From an uncultured Thermomicrobiales bacterium (lineage in GTDB: Bacteria; Chloroflexota; Chloroflexia; Thermomicrobiales; Thermomicrobiaceae): 6,696 nucleotides of DNA. Under the pieces are notes generated by a model. It ran no database searches, had not been told where the DNA came from, and was given only the letters and a program-made list of their open reading frames with translations. The stretch covers positions 1 through 6,696 of the forward strand of contig CALAGB010000204.1 of assembly GCA_937891245.1 (NCBI GenBank). Direction: 5' to 3'. Of this stretch, positions 1-5,793 are shown piece by piece; position 1 is the first letter of the stretch, and every line of letters starts with the position of its first letter. The translations under genes were made by a program, and so were the position numbers.

Positions 1-609
1 GAGATGGTCTACACGGCGACGATCCTCAATCAGGCGACTAGCAGGAGTCTGGTTATTCTGGATGAGGTCGGCCGCGGCACGAGCACCTACGTCGGCGTGG
101 CGATCGCGCAGGCCGTGCTCGAAGATGTCCACGACCGCATCGGGGCGCGCACATTATTTGCCACGCACTATCTGGAATTGACGCAGTTGGCCACCCATCT
201 TGTGGGGCTGGCAAACGCCCATGTCGCGGTGCTCGAAGCGGATGGCCGGGTCATCTTTCTCTATGCGGTGCGACAGGGGCCGGCCGATCGGGCCTATGGC
301 ATCCATGTCGCGCGATTCGCCGGTTTGCCGCCCTCCGTCGCCAACCGCGCCGATATCGTTCTGCGCGGACTCGACCGTCCATGTTCCCCGGCCAATACGA
401 ATGGCGAGGCGGACGAACCGGTCCTTCTGGCGGAAGATGGATCGAGTTATCAGCTGGGCCTCAACGGTTTCGCATTGGGCTTGACCGGCCCGGAGCTGAT
501 CGCACGCGATCTCCGCGAGCTCGATCTCGATTCGATCACGCCCGGTCAGGCAATCGACTGGCTCTTCCGGCAAAAGGCACGTCTCGAAGGGCCGGGCGAT
601 GGAGTTTGA
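1..609 (+). CDS. mutS: DNA mismatch repair protein MutS, C-terminal part (5' end outside window)
   Basis: This is the C-terminal ~200 residues of MutS, the mispair-recognising ABC-type ATPase of methyl-independent or methyl-directed mismatch repair. The reading frame is open from base 1, so the gene starts upstream. Visible landmarks are the helix before Walker B, Walker B (LVILDE), the following GRGTSTY loop, the FATHY switch histidine segment, and the ADRAYGIHVARFAGLP stretch that precedes the dimerising helices. A variable linker of about 50 residues follows. The end resembles the usual MutS tail (ELDLDSITPGQAIDWLFRQK), so the 3' end is complete. One oddity: the family's GRGTSTYDG reads GRGTSTYVG here (codon GTC at 91-93), an Asp-to-Val change in a very conserved loop. 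The stop codon TGA lies inside mutL, which points to a mutS-mutL operon. Identity is very secure; whether the Val affects activity is unknown. Confidence 0.97.
   Translation, partial: EMVYTATILNQATSRSLVILDEVGRGTSTYVGVAIAQAVLEDVHDRIGARTLFATHYLELTQLATHLVGLANAHVAVLEADGRVIFLYAVRQGPADRAYGIHVARFAGLPPSVANRADIVLRGLDRPCSPANTNGEADEPVLLAEDGSSYQLGLNGFALGLTGPELIARDLRELDLDSITPGQAIDWLFRQKARLEGPGDGV
586..591 (+). promoter_or_regulatory. Shine-Dalgarno site of mutL
   Basis: GAAGGG lies 7 bases upstream of the ATG at 599, inside the end of mutS. It supports the overlapping start, which adds about 25 residues ahead of the usual MutL N-terminus; no other ATG or GTG start exists between it and the conserved core. 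Confidence 0.6.
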
Positions 610-2389
610 TTGGCTTGCCCCAGCGGGAAACTCCGAGCAGCCGCTGGAGCTGAGCATCGGCCCGGATCTCTCGGGACCGATTCGCCTGTTGCCTGAACGG
701 ACCGCTGCTCAAATCGCGGCGGGCGAAGTCATCGCCCGACCCGCTTCGGTCGTCAAAGAGCTGGTGGAAAACGCGCTCGATGCCGGGGCGCAGCACATCC
801 GCGTCGATATTCAGGATGGCGGCCTTGGTCTCATCCGCGTGAACGATGACGGAATCGGCATTGAAGCGCGTGATCTCTGGCTCGCCTGCCAGCGGCATGC
901 TACGAGCAAGCTGCCGCATGACGACCTGCGCCGCGTGCGGACGCTCGGTTTTCGTGGTGAGGCGTTGCCGAGTATCGCGGCGGTCGCCGACCTGACGCTG
1001 ACAAGCGCGACCGACGATCATGGCATCGGGCGGCGCCTGACGCTCCGCCAGGGGCGGACCGTGGTCGATGAACCGGCGCCGCGTGGGCAAGGCACCACCG
1101 TCACCGTTCAACGGCTCTTCGAGCGTCTCCCTGCGCGATTGGCAGCGGCTGCGCGGACGCAGACCGAGAACGCACAGATTGGTCAACTGCTGCGCCGCCT
1201 GGCGGTGGCCGCCACATCTGTCCGTCTGGCGCTGTATATCGAAGAACGTCTAGCGTTGCAGACGAGCGGTTCGGGCGATCTGACAACCGCGATGATCGAA
1301 GTCTATGGTGAGGCGATCGCATCGAGCATGATCCCGCTTGAATCGCGTGAGATCGCCGGAGCGCACATCGGCGGTGTCGTGAGCGGACCGGAGGTCAACC
1401 GGCCCGGACGTGCGCAGGTGGTGATGATCGTGAATGGCCGCGCCGTGCAGCCGCGTGGATTACAGGCGAGCATAGAGTCCGCCTATCGCGGCTTGTTGCC
1501 GCGCGGCCGGCATCCGCTCGCGACGCTGGTGATTGAGACCGCGCCCGATCTCGTCGACATCAACATCCACCCGGCCAAGCTCGATGTTCGGTTGCGCGAA
1601 GAACGCGCGCTCGGCACGGCGCTCGGCGAAGCGCTGCGCGACGCATTGGGCCGACGGCCGCTGCCACTGCGCGAACCGCTGGAGTTCGGCCGCGCGCTCG
1701 TCGATCCAATTTCCGCTCTTCACGAAGAGCCGGACGTTTGGGATGCGCCAGAACGCCCGATCATCACGCCGTATCTGCCGCCGCTCACGCTGATCGGTCA
1801 GGTGCACAACCGGCTCTTGCTTCTCGAAGGCGAACGCGGTCTCTACCTGCTCGACCAGCATCGTGCGCACGAACGGATCATCTACGAGCGCCTGCGACGG
1901 AACCGGGCCGCTCATGGTGAGGAACATCACGCACTTCCGGAGCCACTCCTCATCGAGTTGCGTCCGGCGCTCGCGCACCGGTTCGCGCGCAGGCTTGATG
2001 AATTCGCCGCCCTCGGCTTTCAGTGCGAGGAGTTCGGCGGGCGAACATACCTGCTTCGTGCCGCGCCGATCTTGCCCGGCGTCTTCCATTCGCTGGACGG
2101 AAGCTCAAACGGTAGCACCGACACCATCGGTGAAGCGGACGAAGTCGTTTCGACGATGCTGTCGCTCATCGGTGAGGATGATGGTGAGGCCGAGGACTGG
2201 CAGGAGCGCCTCCTGGTGCAACTCTCCTGCCGCACCGCGCTCCGGCGGGGCCGCGCGCTCAATCGTCCGACCATGCGCGCGCTGGTCGAAGCGCTCGGCC
2301 AGACCGCCACCCCGGCGGTCTGCCCCCACGGCTCACCCCTCCTGATGCACCTCAGCGAGGCGACGCTGGAACGCCAGTTCGACTGGTAA
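599..2389 (+). CDS. mutL: DNA mismatch repair protein MutL with endonuclease motif
   Basis: MutL couples mismatch recognition by MutS to strand incision. The 596 residues cover a GHKL ATPase N-terminal domain (about 26-345), a short linker, and a dimerisation/endonuclease C-terminal domain (about 395-596). ATPase motifs are all present: ELVEN with the catalytic Glu at 54 and Mg-binding Asn at 58, DDGIGI at 83-88, GFRGEAL at 117-123, and DINIHPAKLDVR from about 320. The C-terminal domain has DQHRAHERIIYE at 419-430, the DQHA(X)2E(X)4E endonuclease motif with Arg in place of the first Ala, plus SCRTAL at 543-548 and CPHGSP at 575-580 (the common form is CPHGRP). Metal-liganding residues are therefore kept, as in MutL of organisms that lack MutH. 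Compared with E. coli MutL the N-terminus carries about 25 extra residues. The gene overlaps mutS by 11 bases and ends in tandem in-frame stops, TAA TAG. Annotation is secure; nicking activity is inferred from the motif. Confidence 0.97.
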   Translation: MEFDWLAPAGNSEQPLELSIGPDLSGPIRLLPERTAAQIAAGEVIARPASVVKELVENALDAGAQHIRVDIQDGGLGLIRVNDDGIGIEARDLWLACQRHATSKLPHDDLRRVRTLGFRGEALPSIAAVADLTLTSATDDHGIGRRLTLRQGRTVVDEPAPRGQGTTVTVQRLFERLPARLAAAARTQTENAQIGQLLRRLAVAATSVRLALYIEERLALQTSGSGDLTTAMIEVYGEAIASSMIPLESREIAGAHIGGVVSGPEVNRPGRAQVVMIVNGRAVQPRGLQASIESAYRGLLPRGRHPLATLVIETAPDLVDINIHPAKLDVRLREERALGTALGEALRDALGRRPLPLREPLEFGRALVDPISALHEEPDVWDAPERPIITPYLPPLTLIGQVHNRLLLLEGERGLYLLDQHRAHERIIYERLRRNRAAHGEEHHALPEPLLIELRPALAHRFARRLDEFAALGFQCEEFGGRTYLLRAAPILPGVFHSLDGSSNGSTDTIGEADEVVSTMLSLIGEDDGEAEDWQERLLVQLSCRTALRRGRALNRPTMRALVEALGQTATPAVCPHGSPLLMHLSEATLERQFDW

Positions 2390-2559
2390 TAGCGAAGGGG
2401 GTGCAACAGACGAGCGGTGTTGGCATTCGATCGACTGAATAGTGTTCGAAGCCAGTATCGGTGTCGGGTGACACGAATCATTAGCATTGACGGCCCCGGA
2501 TGCCCGCTGGAGTTTTACGAATTAACCGGCCATTCCCGGGGAGTATTCGTGGCGTACGG

Positions 2560-2715
2560 TCAACCGCGCGCTACCCGCCGCCCGCCCGGGGATAAATGCC
2601 CGGGCTCCATCGGCGAAGCCCACTGAAGGGGCTGAGCGGGCGTTCGCTTGTTGGTACGACGACCGAACGACCCCGGCCCTGTCGTGACGCCATCGCTCAC
2701 AGTTGTAACGCTCAT
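2560..2715 (-). CDS. Possible small protein of 51 residues
   Basis: An ATG at 2715-2713 is preceded, with 5 bases between, by GAAGGAGGT (2729-2721), a nearly perfect anti-16S Shine-Dalgarno sequence. The frame runs to TGA at 2562-2560. The product would begin MSVTTVSDGVTTGPGSFGRR; it has no predicted membrane segment, no cysteines and no motif I recognise. Its second half is encoded by the REP-like repeat at 2584-2633, so that part is probably repeat read-through, not selected protein. The ORF may be a true small gene truncated by repeat insertion, the remnant 5' end of a lost gene, or chance. The strong ribosome site is the only real support. Confidence 0.3.
   Translation of the reverse strand: MSVTTVSDGVTTGPGSFGRRTNKRTPAQPLQWASPMEPGHLSPGGRRVARG
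2584..2633. repeat. REP-like intergenic element with two hairpins
   Basis: Two adjacent stem-loops are visible. The first has a 7-bp GC stem, GCCCGGG (2584-2590) with CCCGGGC (2599-2605), around an AT-rich 8-base loop GATAAATG. The second pairs AGCCC (2617-2621) with GGGCT (2629-2633) around ACTGAAG. The order (CCCGGG hairpin, short spacer GGCGA, then AGCCCACTGAAG-GGGCT) resembles dispersed extragenic palindromes that I recall from several GC-rich bacterial genomes and that are often linked to REP-associated tyrosine transposases. No transposase is in the window. The hairpins are seen directly; multicopy status is recall, not tested. The element could also act as an attenuating or transcript-stabilising structure downstream of mutL. 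Confidence 0.45.
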
Positions 2716-2720
2716 CCTGA

Positions 2721-2729
2721 ACCTCCTTC
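2721..2729 (-). promoter_or_regulatory. Consensus Shine-Dalgarno site without an obvious large gene
   Basis: On the minus strand this reads GAAGGAGGT, followed after TCAGG by ATG. It is the strongest ribosome-binding site in the window, stronger than those of the recognised genes, yet it serves only the 51-codon ORF ending at 2560. Confidence 0.4.
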
Positions 2730-2942
2730 AAGAGGCAGTTGGACTGAGCCTGGTCCTTCATGGTCGGGTGCCGGGCGTCGAAACGCGTCCTCGCCCGCTC
2801 TCCGGTGACCTCCAATATTTCAGCGCGAGCGGTAATGCGCGAAATTTCGGCGTTCTCCTGGCATCGACCTTGCCGGTTGAGCGGCATCAGCAGGGACCTC
2901 GTGCTCGGTACCTACGTACTGACCCATTGGTACCAAGAGCCA

Positions 2943-2972
2943 TTGACGCTGTTTGTGCCGGATCGTTAGCTT
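2943..2972 (+). promoter_or_regulatory. Weak candidate promoter for the 3029-4222 gene pair
   Basis: TTGACG at 2943-2948 matches five of six bases of a sigma-70 -35 box; TAGCTT at 2967-2972, 18 bases downstream, is a poor -10 match. Transcription would begin near 2979, which suits a start codon at 3014 or 3029 better than one at 2990. It lies just after the TTGGTACCAA palindrome (2927-2936), which could be an operator. Matches of this quality occur by chance. Confidence 0.2.
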
Positions 2973-3015
2973 AGGACTGGGACACCGGCGTGCTTTTGCC
3001 CGCCATTGCTGGGAT

Positions 3016-3021
3016 GAGGAG
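3016..3021 (+). promoter_or_regulatory. Shine-Dalgarno site favouring a TTG start at 3029
   Basis: GAGGAG sits 7 bases before TTG at 3029, whereas GTG at 2990 and ATG at 3014 have only weak purine tracts at suitable distance. This decides the chosen start of the following gene. Confidence 0.45.
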
Positions 3022-3028
3022 ATCGTCG

Positions 3029-3445
3029 TTGTCGACCGGGAGACCGAAGCCAGAGAGTTTTCCCAATATCGATGCAGCCGTGCAACGGGAGTTTCAGGCG
3101 CTGCGCGAATTCCTCGTCGAGATCGAACAAACGCCCTCAAACGGCAATGGAAAGTCGAATGGCGCGACGATCGTTATGCCGTCGTCGAACGGCAAACCCC
3201 GCGCCTGGTGGGTCGTATTGCGCGGTATCGAACGACTACCGGTCGTCACCGAGGTCCGCGAGCGCATTTCACGGATTCCCGGCTGCATGGCCGCGCAAGT
3301 TGTTTCTCTCTCCTCCAGCGATATTCGTTTGAGCGTGACGACGACCTGCCAGATCGACGAACGGCAATTGGAGTTTGTGGTCGGCGCATGCAATGATGTT
3401 CCTGAGGCTCAGATCCTCGCGCGAAGTATGAGGCCGGTGGAGTAG
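3029..3445 (+). CDS. Unrecognised small protein, partner of the PATAN/MshEN-like gene
   Basis: A protein of about 138 residues that I do not recognise. From the TTG start it has an N-terminal amphipathic helix candidate (NIDAAVQREFQALREFLVEI), then a Ser/Asn/Gly-rich linker of about 20 residues, then a compact domain of about 80 residues beginning AWWVVLRGIERLP. The domain alternates strand-like and helix-like segments (WWVVLRGI, VVTEVRERISRIPG, AAQVVSLSSSDIRLSVT, ERQLEFVVGACN), consistent with a beta-alpha-beta-beta-alpha ferredoxin-like fold as found in ACT or HMA-type sensor domains; that is an inference from pattern only. No signal peptide or membrane segment is seen. Its TAG stop abuts the ATG of the next gene, so the two are almost certainly co-translated and may act together. 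Alternative starts are GTG at 2990 (151 residues) and ATG at 3014; an in-frame stop at 2972 limits the 5' extension. Confidence 0.75.
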   Translation: MSTGRPKPESFPNIDAAVQREFQALREFLVEIEQTPSNGNGKSNGATIVMPSSNGKPRAWWVVLRGIERLPVVTEVRERISRIPGCMAAQVVSLSSSDIRLSVTTTCQIDERQLEFVVGACNDVPEAQILARSMRPVE

Positions 3446-4222
3446 ATGGGGTTCTCGGGCGATCTTGACGACCTTCCTCTGCAAGATGTCCTCTATCTCC
3501 TGTCGACGCGTCATCGTTCAGGTCGCTTAACGCTGCGCACCTCGATGAACGAGTTCGTCCTTCTCTTCGATCATGGACGTGTCGCGTCGGTCGTGACGGA
3601 CGACGATAGCCTGCGTATTGGACGACTTCTGGTCGAACAGGGATACGTGACCGAAGCCCAGCTCGAGCAGGCTCTGGCGTTGCAAGACGTGACCGATCGG
3701 ACGACGCGCATAGGTGACGTCCTGGTCGCCCTCGGCTTCGTCACGCGTCAACAGATCGGACAGGCGGTTGCCGGTCAGTTTGAGGCATCACTGTTCCGGG
3801 TTTTGCTCTATCCAAACGGAACGCTCGAATTCGAGCCGGAGGAATCGATCAAGGTCGATCCGTTCGTGCAGGATACGTCGGTTGAACTGATGATTCTGAA
3901 CGCGGTGCGGATGGCCGACGAGTGGTTGGCTTCGAATACGCCGAACGAGGCGATCGAACTCGAAGATGTTCCATTTAATCCGGCATCGTTTGACCGCATG
4001 GGCGAGATCGAGAAGAGCGTCCTGCTTGCCATTCTCAATGGTGTGAGCACCTCACACGAGCTTGCCAAGACGACCGGCATTCCCGCGCCCGACCTTCGCG
4101 CGGCACTCATGTCGCTGACATCCGCGTCGCTCATCTCACGTCACGAGATCGAGGACGACGACACCAATCCTCCTCCAGACAATCTGCCGGCACACTCGGG
4201 GTCACACGCACTCGCGCTGTAG
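3446..4222 (+). CDS. DUF4388/PATAN-type protein with an embedded MshEN-like tandem motif
   Basis: A 258-residue cytoplasmic protein. Residues 1-52 (MGFSGDLDDLPLQDVLYLLS, then a hydrophobic strand and FDHGRVASVV) match the start of the DUF4388/PATAN family, and residues 112-132 (FEASLFRVLLYPNGTLEFEPE) match its usual end. Between them lie two 24-residue repeats, 57-80 and 88-111. Each begins R-I-G and ends in Q, with Leu/Val at positions 6 and 7, Gly at 10, Val at 12, Leu/Ile at 17 and Leu/Val at 21. This is the pattern of the MshEN/T2SSE_N c-di-GMP-binding domain, with a 7-residue spacer where MshE has 5. Residues about 185-235 look like a winged-helix unit (EIEKSVLLAILNGVSTSHELAKTTGI), followed by an acidic, Pro-rich tail. 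PATAN proteins act in signalling, often with response regulators; no receiver domain or enzyme motif is present here. A regulatory or adaptor role is inferred. Translation is coupled to the upstream gene (TAGATG, with GGAG just before). Confidence 0.88.
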   Translation: MGFSGDLDDLPLQDVLYLLSTRHRSGRLTLRTSMNEFVLLFDHGRVASVVTDDDSLRIGRLLVEQGYVTEAQLEQALALQDVTDRTTRIGDVLVALGFVTRQQIGQAVAGQFEASLFRVLLYPNGTLEFEPEESIKVDPFVQDTSVELMILNAVRMADEWLASNTPNEAIELEDVPFNPASFDRMGEIEKSVLLAILNGVSTSHELAKTTGIPAPDLRAALMSLTSASLISRHEIEDDDTNPPPDNLPAHSGSHALAL

Positions 4223-4233
4223 CCTATCGGAAG

Positions 4234-4333
4234 TGTCACTCTGAACCGCAGCGAAGAATCTCCGTCCCGTTTCTCGGCAACATGGTTGCCGGGGTACGTC
4301 GAGAGAGATCGTTCGGCCGCGGTCTCTGGCAAT
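4234..4333. repeat. Degenerate foldback interspersed repeat between convergent genes
   Basis: The left arm TGTCACTCTGAACCGCAGCG (continuing AAGAATCT to 4261) is partly matched by the inverse of the right arm at about 4306-4333 (AGATCGTTCGGCCGCGGT...), giving a long imperfect foldback. Near its centre is a perfect hairpin, CGGCAAC (4275-4281), loop ATG, GTTGCCG (4285-4291). The left arm closely resembles the widespread TGTCATTCTGAGCG-CAGCGAAGAATCTC type of dispersed repeat common in Chloroflexota and other genomes; this likeness is from memory. It fills most of the 128-base gap between two genes that converge, where such elements often settle and where they may serve as a bidirectional transcription barrier, although no T-run is present. 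No direct target-site duplication was identified. Confidence 0.5.
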
Positions 4334-4350
4334 AGTGAGTGCTGTGTCGC

Positions 4351-5061
4351 TCACCAGAGGCGCAAACCGCCACCGCTGTCGGTGAGGACGGCGCCGAGGA
4401 GGCGGGCGCCGACGCGATCGAGCCCGTCCTTCGCCTTCTGGGCCGCTGCGCGCTTGGTGCGACCGGAGCGGACGAGGAGTAGAACCGCGTCAACCCGTGC
4501 CGCGATCGTGAGCGCGTCACCGACTTCCGACAACGAGGGGGCGTCGAAGATGAGGTATTCGGCCGAATCCGACAGGCGCTGTAGAAGATCAACGAAATGG
4601 TCACTGCTGAGATAATCGACCGGTGCGGCGCCAACACCTCGATGGCCGCTGGCAGTCCCGGCCGTCAACAGTGATAGCCCGGCGATCGCGGTCGGCATGA
4701 GAGGGATGGAGGCAGCGTTCTCGCCCGCGGCGAGCCAGTCGCTCAGCCCGGACTGATTGGCAATGCCGAATTGCTGGTGCAGCACTGGCTGGCGCAGGTC
4801 GGCATCGATGAGAATGGTCGAATCACCGCCGAGCGCGAGCGCCGCGGCGAGATTGGCGGCGACGACGCTATGTTGCCCTTTCGACCCAGCGTCGGCGATG
4901 AGCACGGAGCGAACCGACGGTTTCACTCCGGCAAATTTGACGCTGGCACGCAGCGAACGATACGCCTCGGCCGTTGGGGATGCCGGATTGGCCAGCAACG
5001 TCAACGCGTTGGCGGACGCGGGGCGTTGTCCCTCACTCGTGCGGTCCTGCGTTTGGCTCAC
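4351..5061 (-). CDS. CpsD/CapB-family (BY-kinase-like) protein with a degenerate Walker A
   Basis: A 236-residue homologue of the cytoplasmic tyrosine-kinase/ATPase partner of Wzz proteins in capsule and exopolysaccharide systems. Seen in order: the oligomerisation motif EAYRSLRASVKF (32-43), a degraded P-loop at 56-66 (ADAGSKGQHSV before VAANLAAALA), an intact Walker A' (LIDADLRQPVLHQQFG, 84-99), and Walker B-like YLIFDAPSLSEVGDA (169-183). The family's P-loop is GEGKST-ANLA. Aligned on ANLA, the catalytic lysine position is His and the following Ser/Thr is Ser then Val, so ATP binding may be lost or altered. The C-terminus ends GGGLRLW without the usual tyrosine cluster, so autophosphorylation there is impossible. 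The start is GTG, with AAAGGA 6 bases upstream (5073-5068). It lies 48 bases after the second Wzz gene and probably ends the operon. A non-catalytic regulator or scaffold is a reasonable inference. Confidence 0.9.
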   Translation of the reverse strand: MSQTQDRTSEGQRPASANALTLLANPASPTAEAYRSLRASVKFAGVKPSVRSVLIADAGSKGQHSVVAANLAAALALGGDSTILIDADLRQPVLHQQFGIANQSGLSDWLAAGENAASIPLMPTAIAGLSLLTAGTASGHRGVGAAPVDYLSSDHFVDLLQRLSDSAEYLIFDAPSLSEVGDALTIAARVDAVLLLVRSGRTKRAAAQKAKDGLDRVGARLLGAVLTDSGGGLRLW

Positions 5062-5109
5062 GCCTGGTCCTTTCTCCGGAACGTCGTTCAGCGTTGACAG
5101 TCTACATCC

Positions 5110-5793
5110 TCAGTCGCGCGGAATCCCGACGAGGGTTGGAAGCTCAAGATAGCGATCGACATCATCCTCGCTACGCAGCGTGTCATCGAAGTATTCGACC
5201 ACGAAGGTAAGGATCACTCCGAAGACGATGCCGAGCAGTGCGGCGGCAGCCGTATTGAGCTTGACGCGTGGGCCGCTCGGTGTTGTCGGGGCGCTTGGCG
5301 TCTCAAGCTTCGTGATCTGTACCGTGCCGGCCGGTGTTTGGGTGTCCGGCGAACTGAAATTCTTGATGATCTGCTGGTCGTCGGCAGCCGATTTGGCGAC
5401 GAAGGCGTCGGCCACCGCATTAACGACCGTTGCGGCGCGTTCCGGATCGGTGTCGTTCATCACGATCTGGATCGTGTTTGTATCGGGATTATGGCCGACA
5501 GCCATCTTGCCCATCACCTGGTTTGGATCGATGTTGAGGTTCGCTTGTTTCAACGCGGAGGCGACGAAGTCCCAGTTATTGATGAGACTCGTGTACGACG
5601 CCAGCCGGTTCTTGGCGTAGAGATCGAGCCAGTAGTCCGGCGGCTGGGCCACCGCGATCAACTGCGTGCTCGTCTGATACGTCTTCGGCTGGGCGTCGGT
5701 ATAGACGAAGGCGACGGCGGCCGCGACGACGGCGGCCAGCACGACGAGCCACCAGCGGCGCAGAACGATGAGCAGATACTCTTCCGGTCTCAT
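5110..5793 (-). CDS. Wzz-type polysaccharide chain-length regulator, second copy
   Basis: A 227-residue inner-membrane protein of the Wzz/polysaccharide co-polymerase family, which sets chain length and couples polymerisation to export. It has a short cytoplasmic N-terminus (MRPEEYLLIVLRRWW), a first membrane helix at about 14-31, an extracytoplasmic domain of about 150 residues, a Pro-rich segment (APTTPSGPRVKLN, 168-180) and a second helix at about 181-200. It ends in the cytoplasmic motif EYFDDTLRSEDDVDRYLELP followed by LVGIPRD, which is typical of Wzz proteins that work with a separate BY-kinase. Its ATG overlaps the stop of the preceding Wzz gene as ATGA (5793-5790), so translation is probably coupled; no strong ribosome site is seen. 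It is clearly paralogous in layout to the neighbour, but divergent in its extracytoplasmic domain. Confidence 0.94.
   Translation of the reverse strand: MRPEEYLLIVLRRWWLVVLAAVVAAAVAFVYTDAQPKTYQTSTQLIAVAQPPDYWLDLYAKNRLASYTSLINNWDFVASALKQANLNIDPNQVMGKMAVGHNPDTNTIQIVMNDTDPERAATVVNAVADAFVAKSAADDQQIIKNFSSPDTQTPAGTVQITKLETPSAPTTPSGPRVKLNTAAAALLGIVFGVILTFVVEYFDDTLRSEDDVDRYLELPTLVGIPRD

Larger units (their letters stand above)
2390..3028. other. Gene-poor spacer between mutL and the next plus-strand gene
   Basis: About 640 bases without a convincing large gene. ORFs here are short, mutually overlapping and of low-complexity Arg/Pro composition. Contents I can see: a weak GTGTC-GGGT-GACAC hairpin at 2461-2474 without a T-run, a REP-like hairpin pair at 2584-2633, a possible small minus-strand gene at 2560-2715, a perfect 10-base palindrome CGAAATTTCG at 2840-2849, a palindrome TTGGTACCAA at 2927-2936 that pairs with another GGTACC at 2907-2912, and a weak promoter candidate near 2943. 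No tRNA, tmRNA, SRP RNA or RNase P signature was recognised, and no clear intrinsic terminator for mutL. Confidence 0.6.

Noticed and set aside
154..2089. Long minus-strand ORFs opposite mutS and mutL (154-657, 536-1186, 1460-2089)
   Set aside because: They are antisense shadows of GC-rich coding sequence; their translations are Arg-rich with no family resemblance, while the plus-strand frames are clearly MutS and MutL.
2303..2320. ACCGCC...GGCGGT stem near the end of mutL
   Set aside because: Lies within conserved coding sequence just before CPHGSP and is expected by chance at this GC content.
2461..2474. Hairpin GTGTC-GGGT-GACAC as a mutL terminator
   Set aside because: Only five base pairs, no T-run after it, and about 70 bases past the stop.
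2522..2887. Minus-strand ORF of 121 residues across the spacer
   Set aside because: Low-complexity, repeat-derived C-terminal half and no ribosome site at its start; the Shine-Dalgarno at 2729-2721 lies inside it and serves a different frame.
2390..2990. Structured RNA gene or riboswitch in the spacer
   Set aside because: I searched by eye for tRNA T-loop, tmRNA, SRP RNA and RNase P signatures and found none; hairpins present are better explained as a repeat or isolated palindromes.
2953..3396. Plus-strand ORF of 147 residues overlapping the small unknown gene in another frame
   Set aside because: Arg/His-rich translation without domain pattern; the other frame has a better ribosome site, alternating hydrophobic pattern and abuts the next gene.
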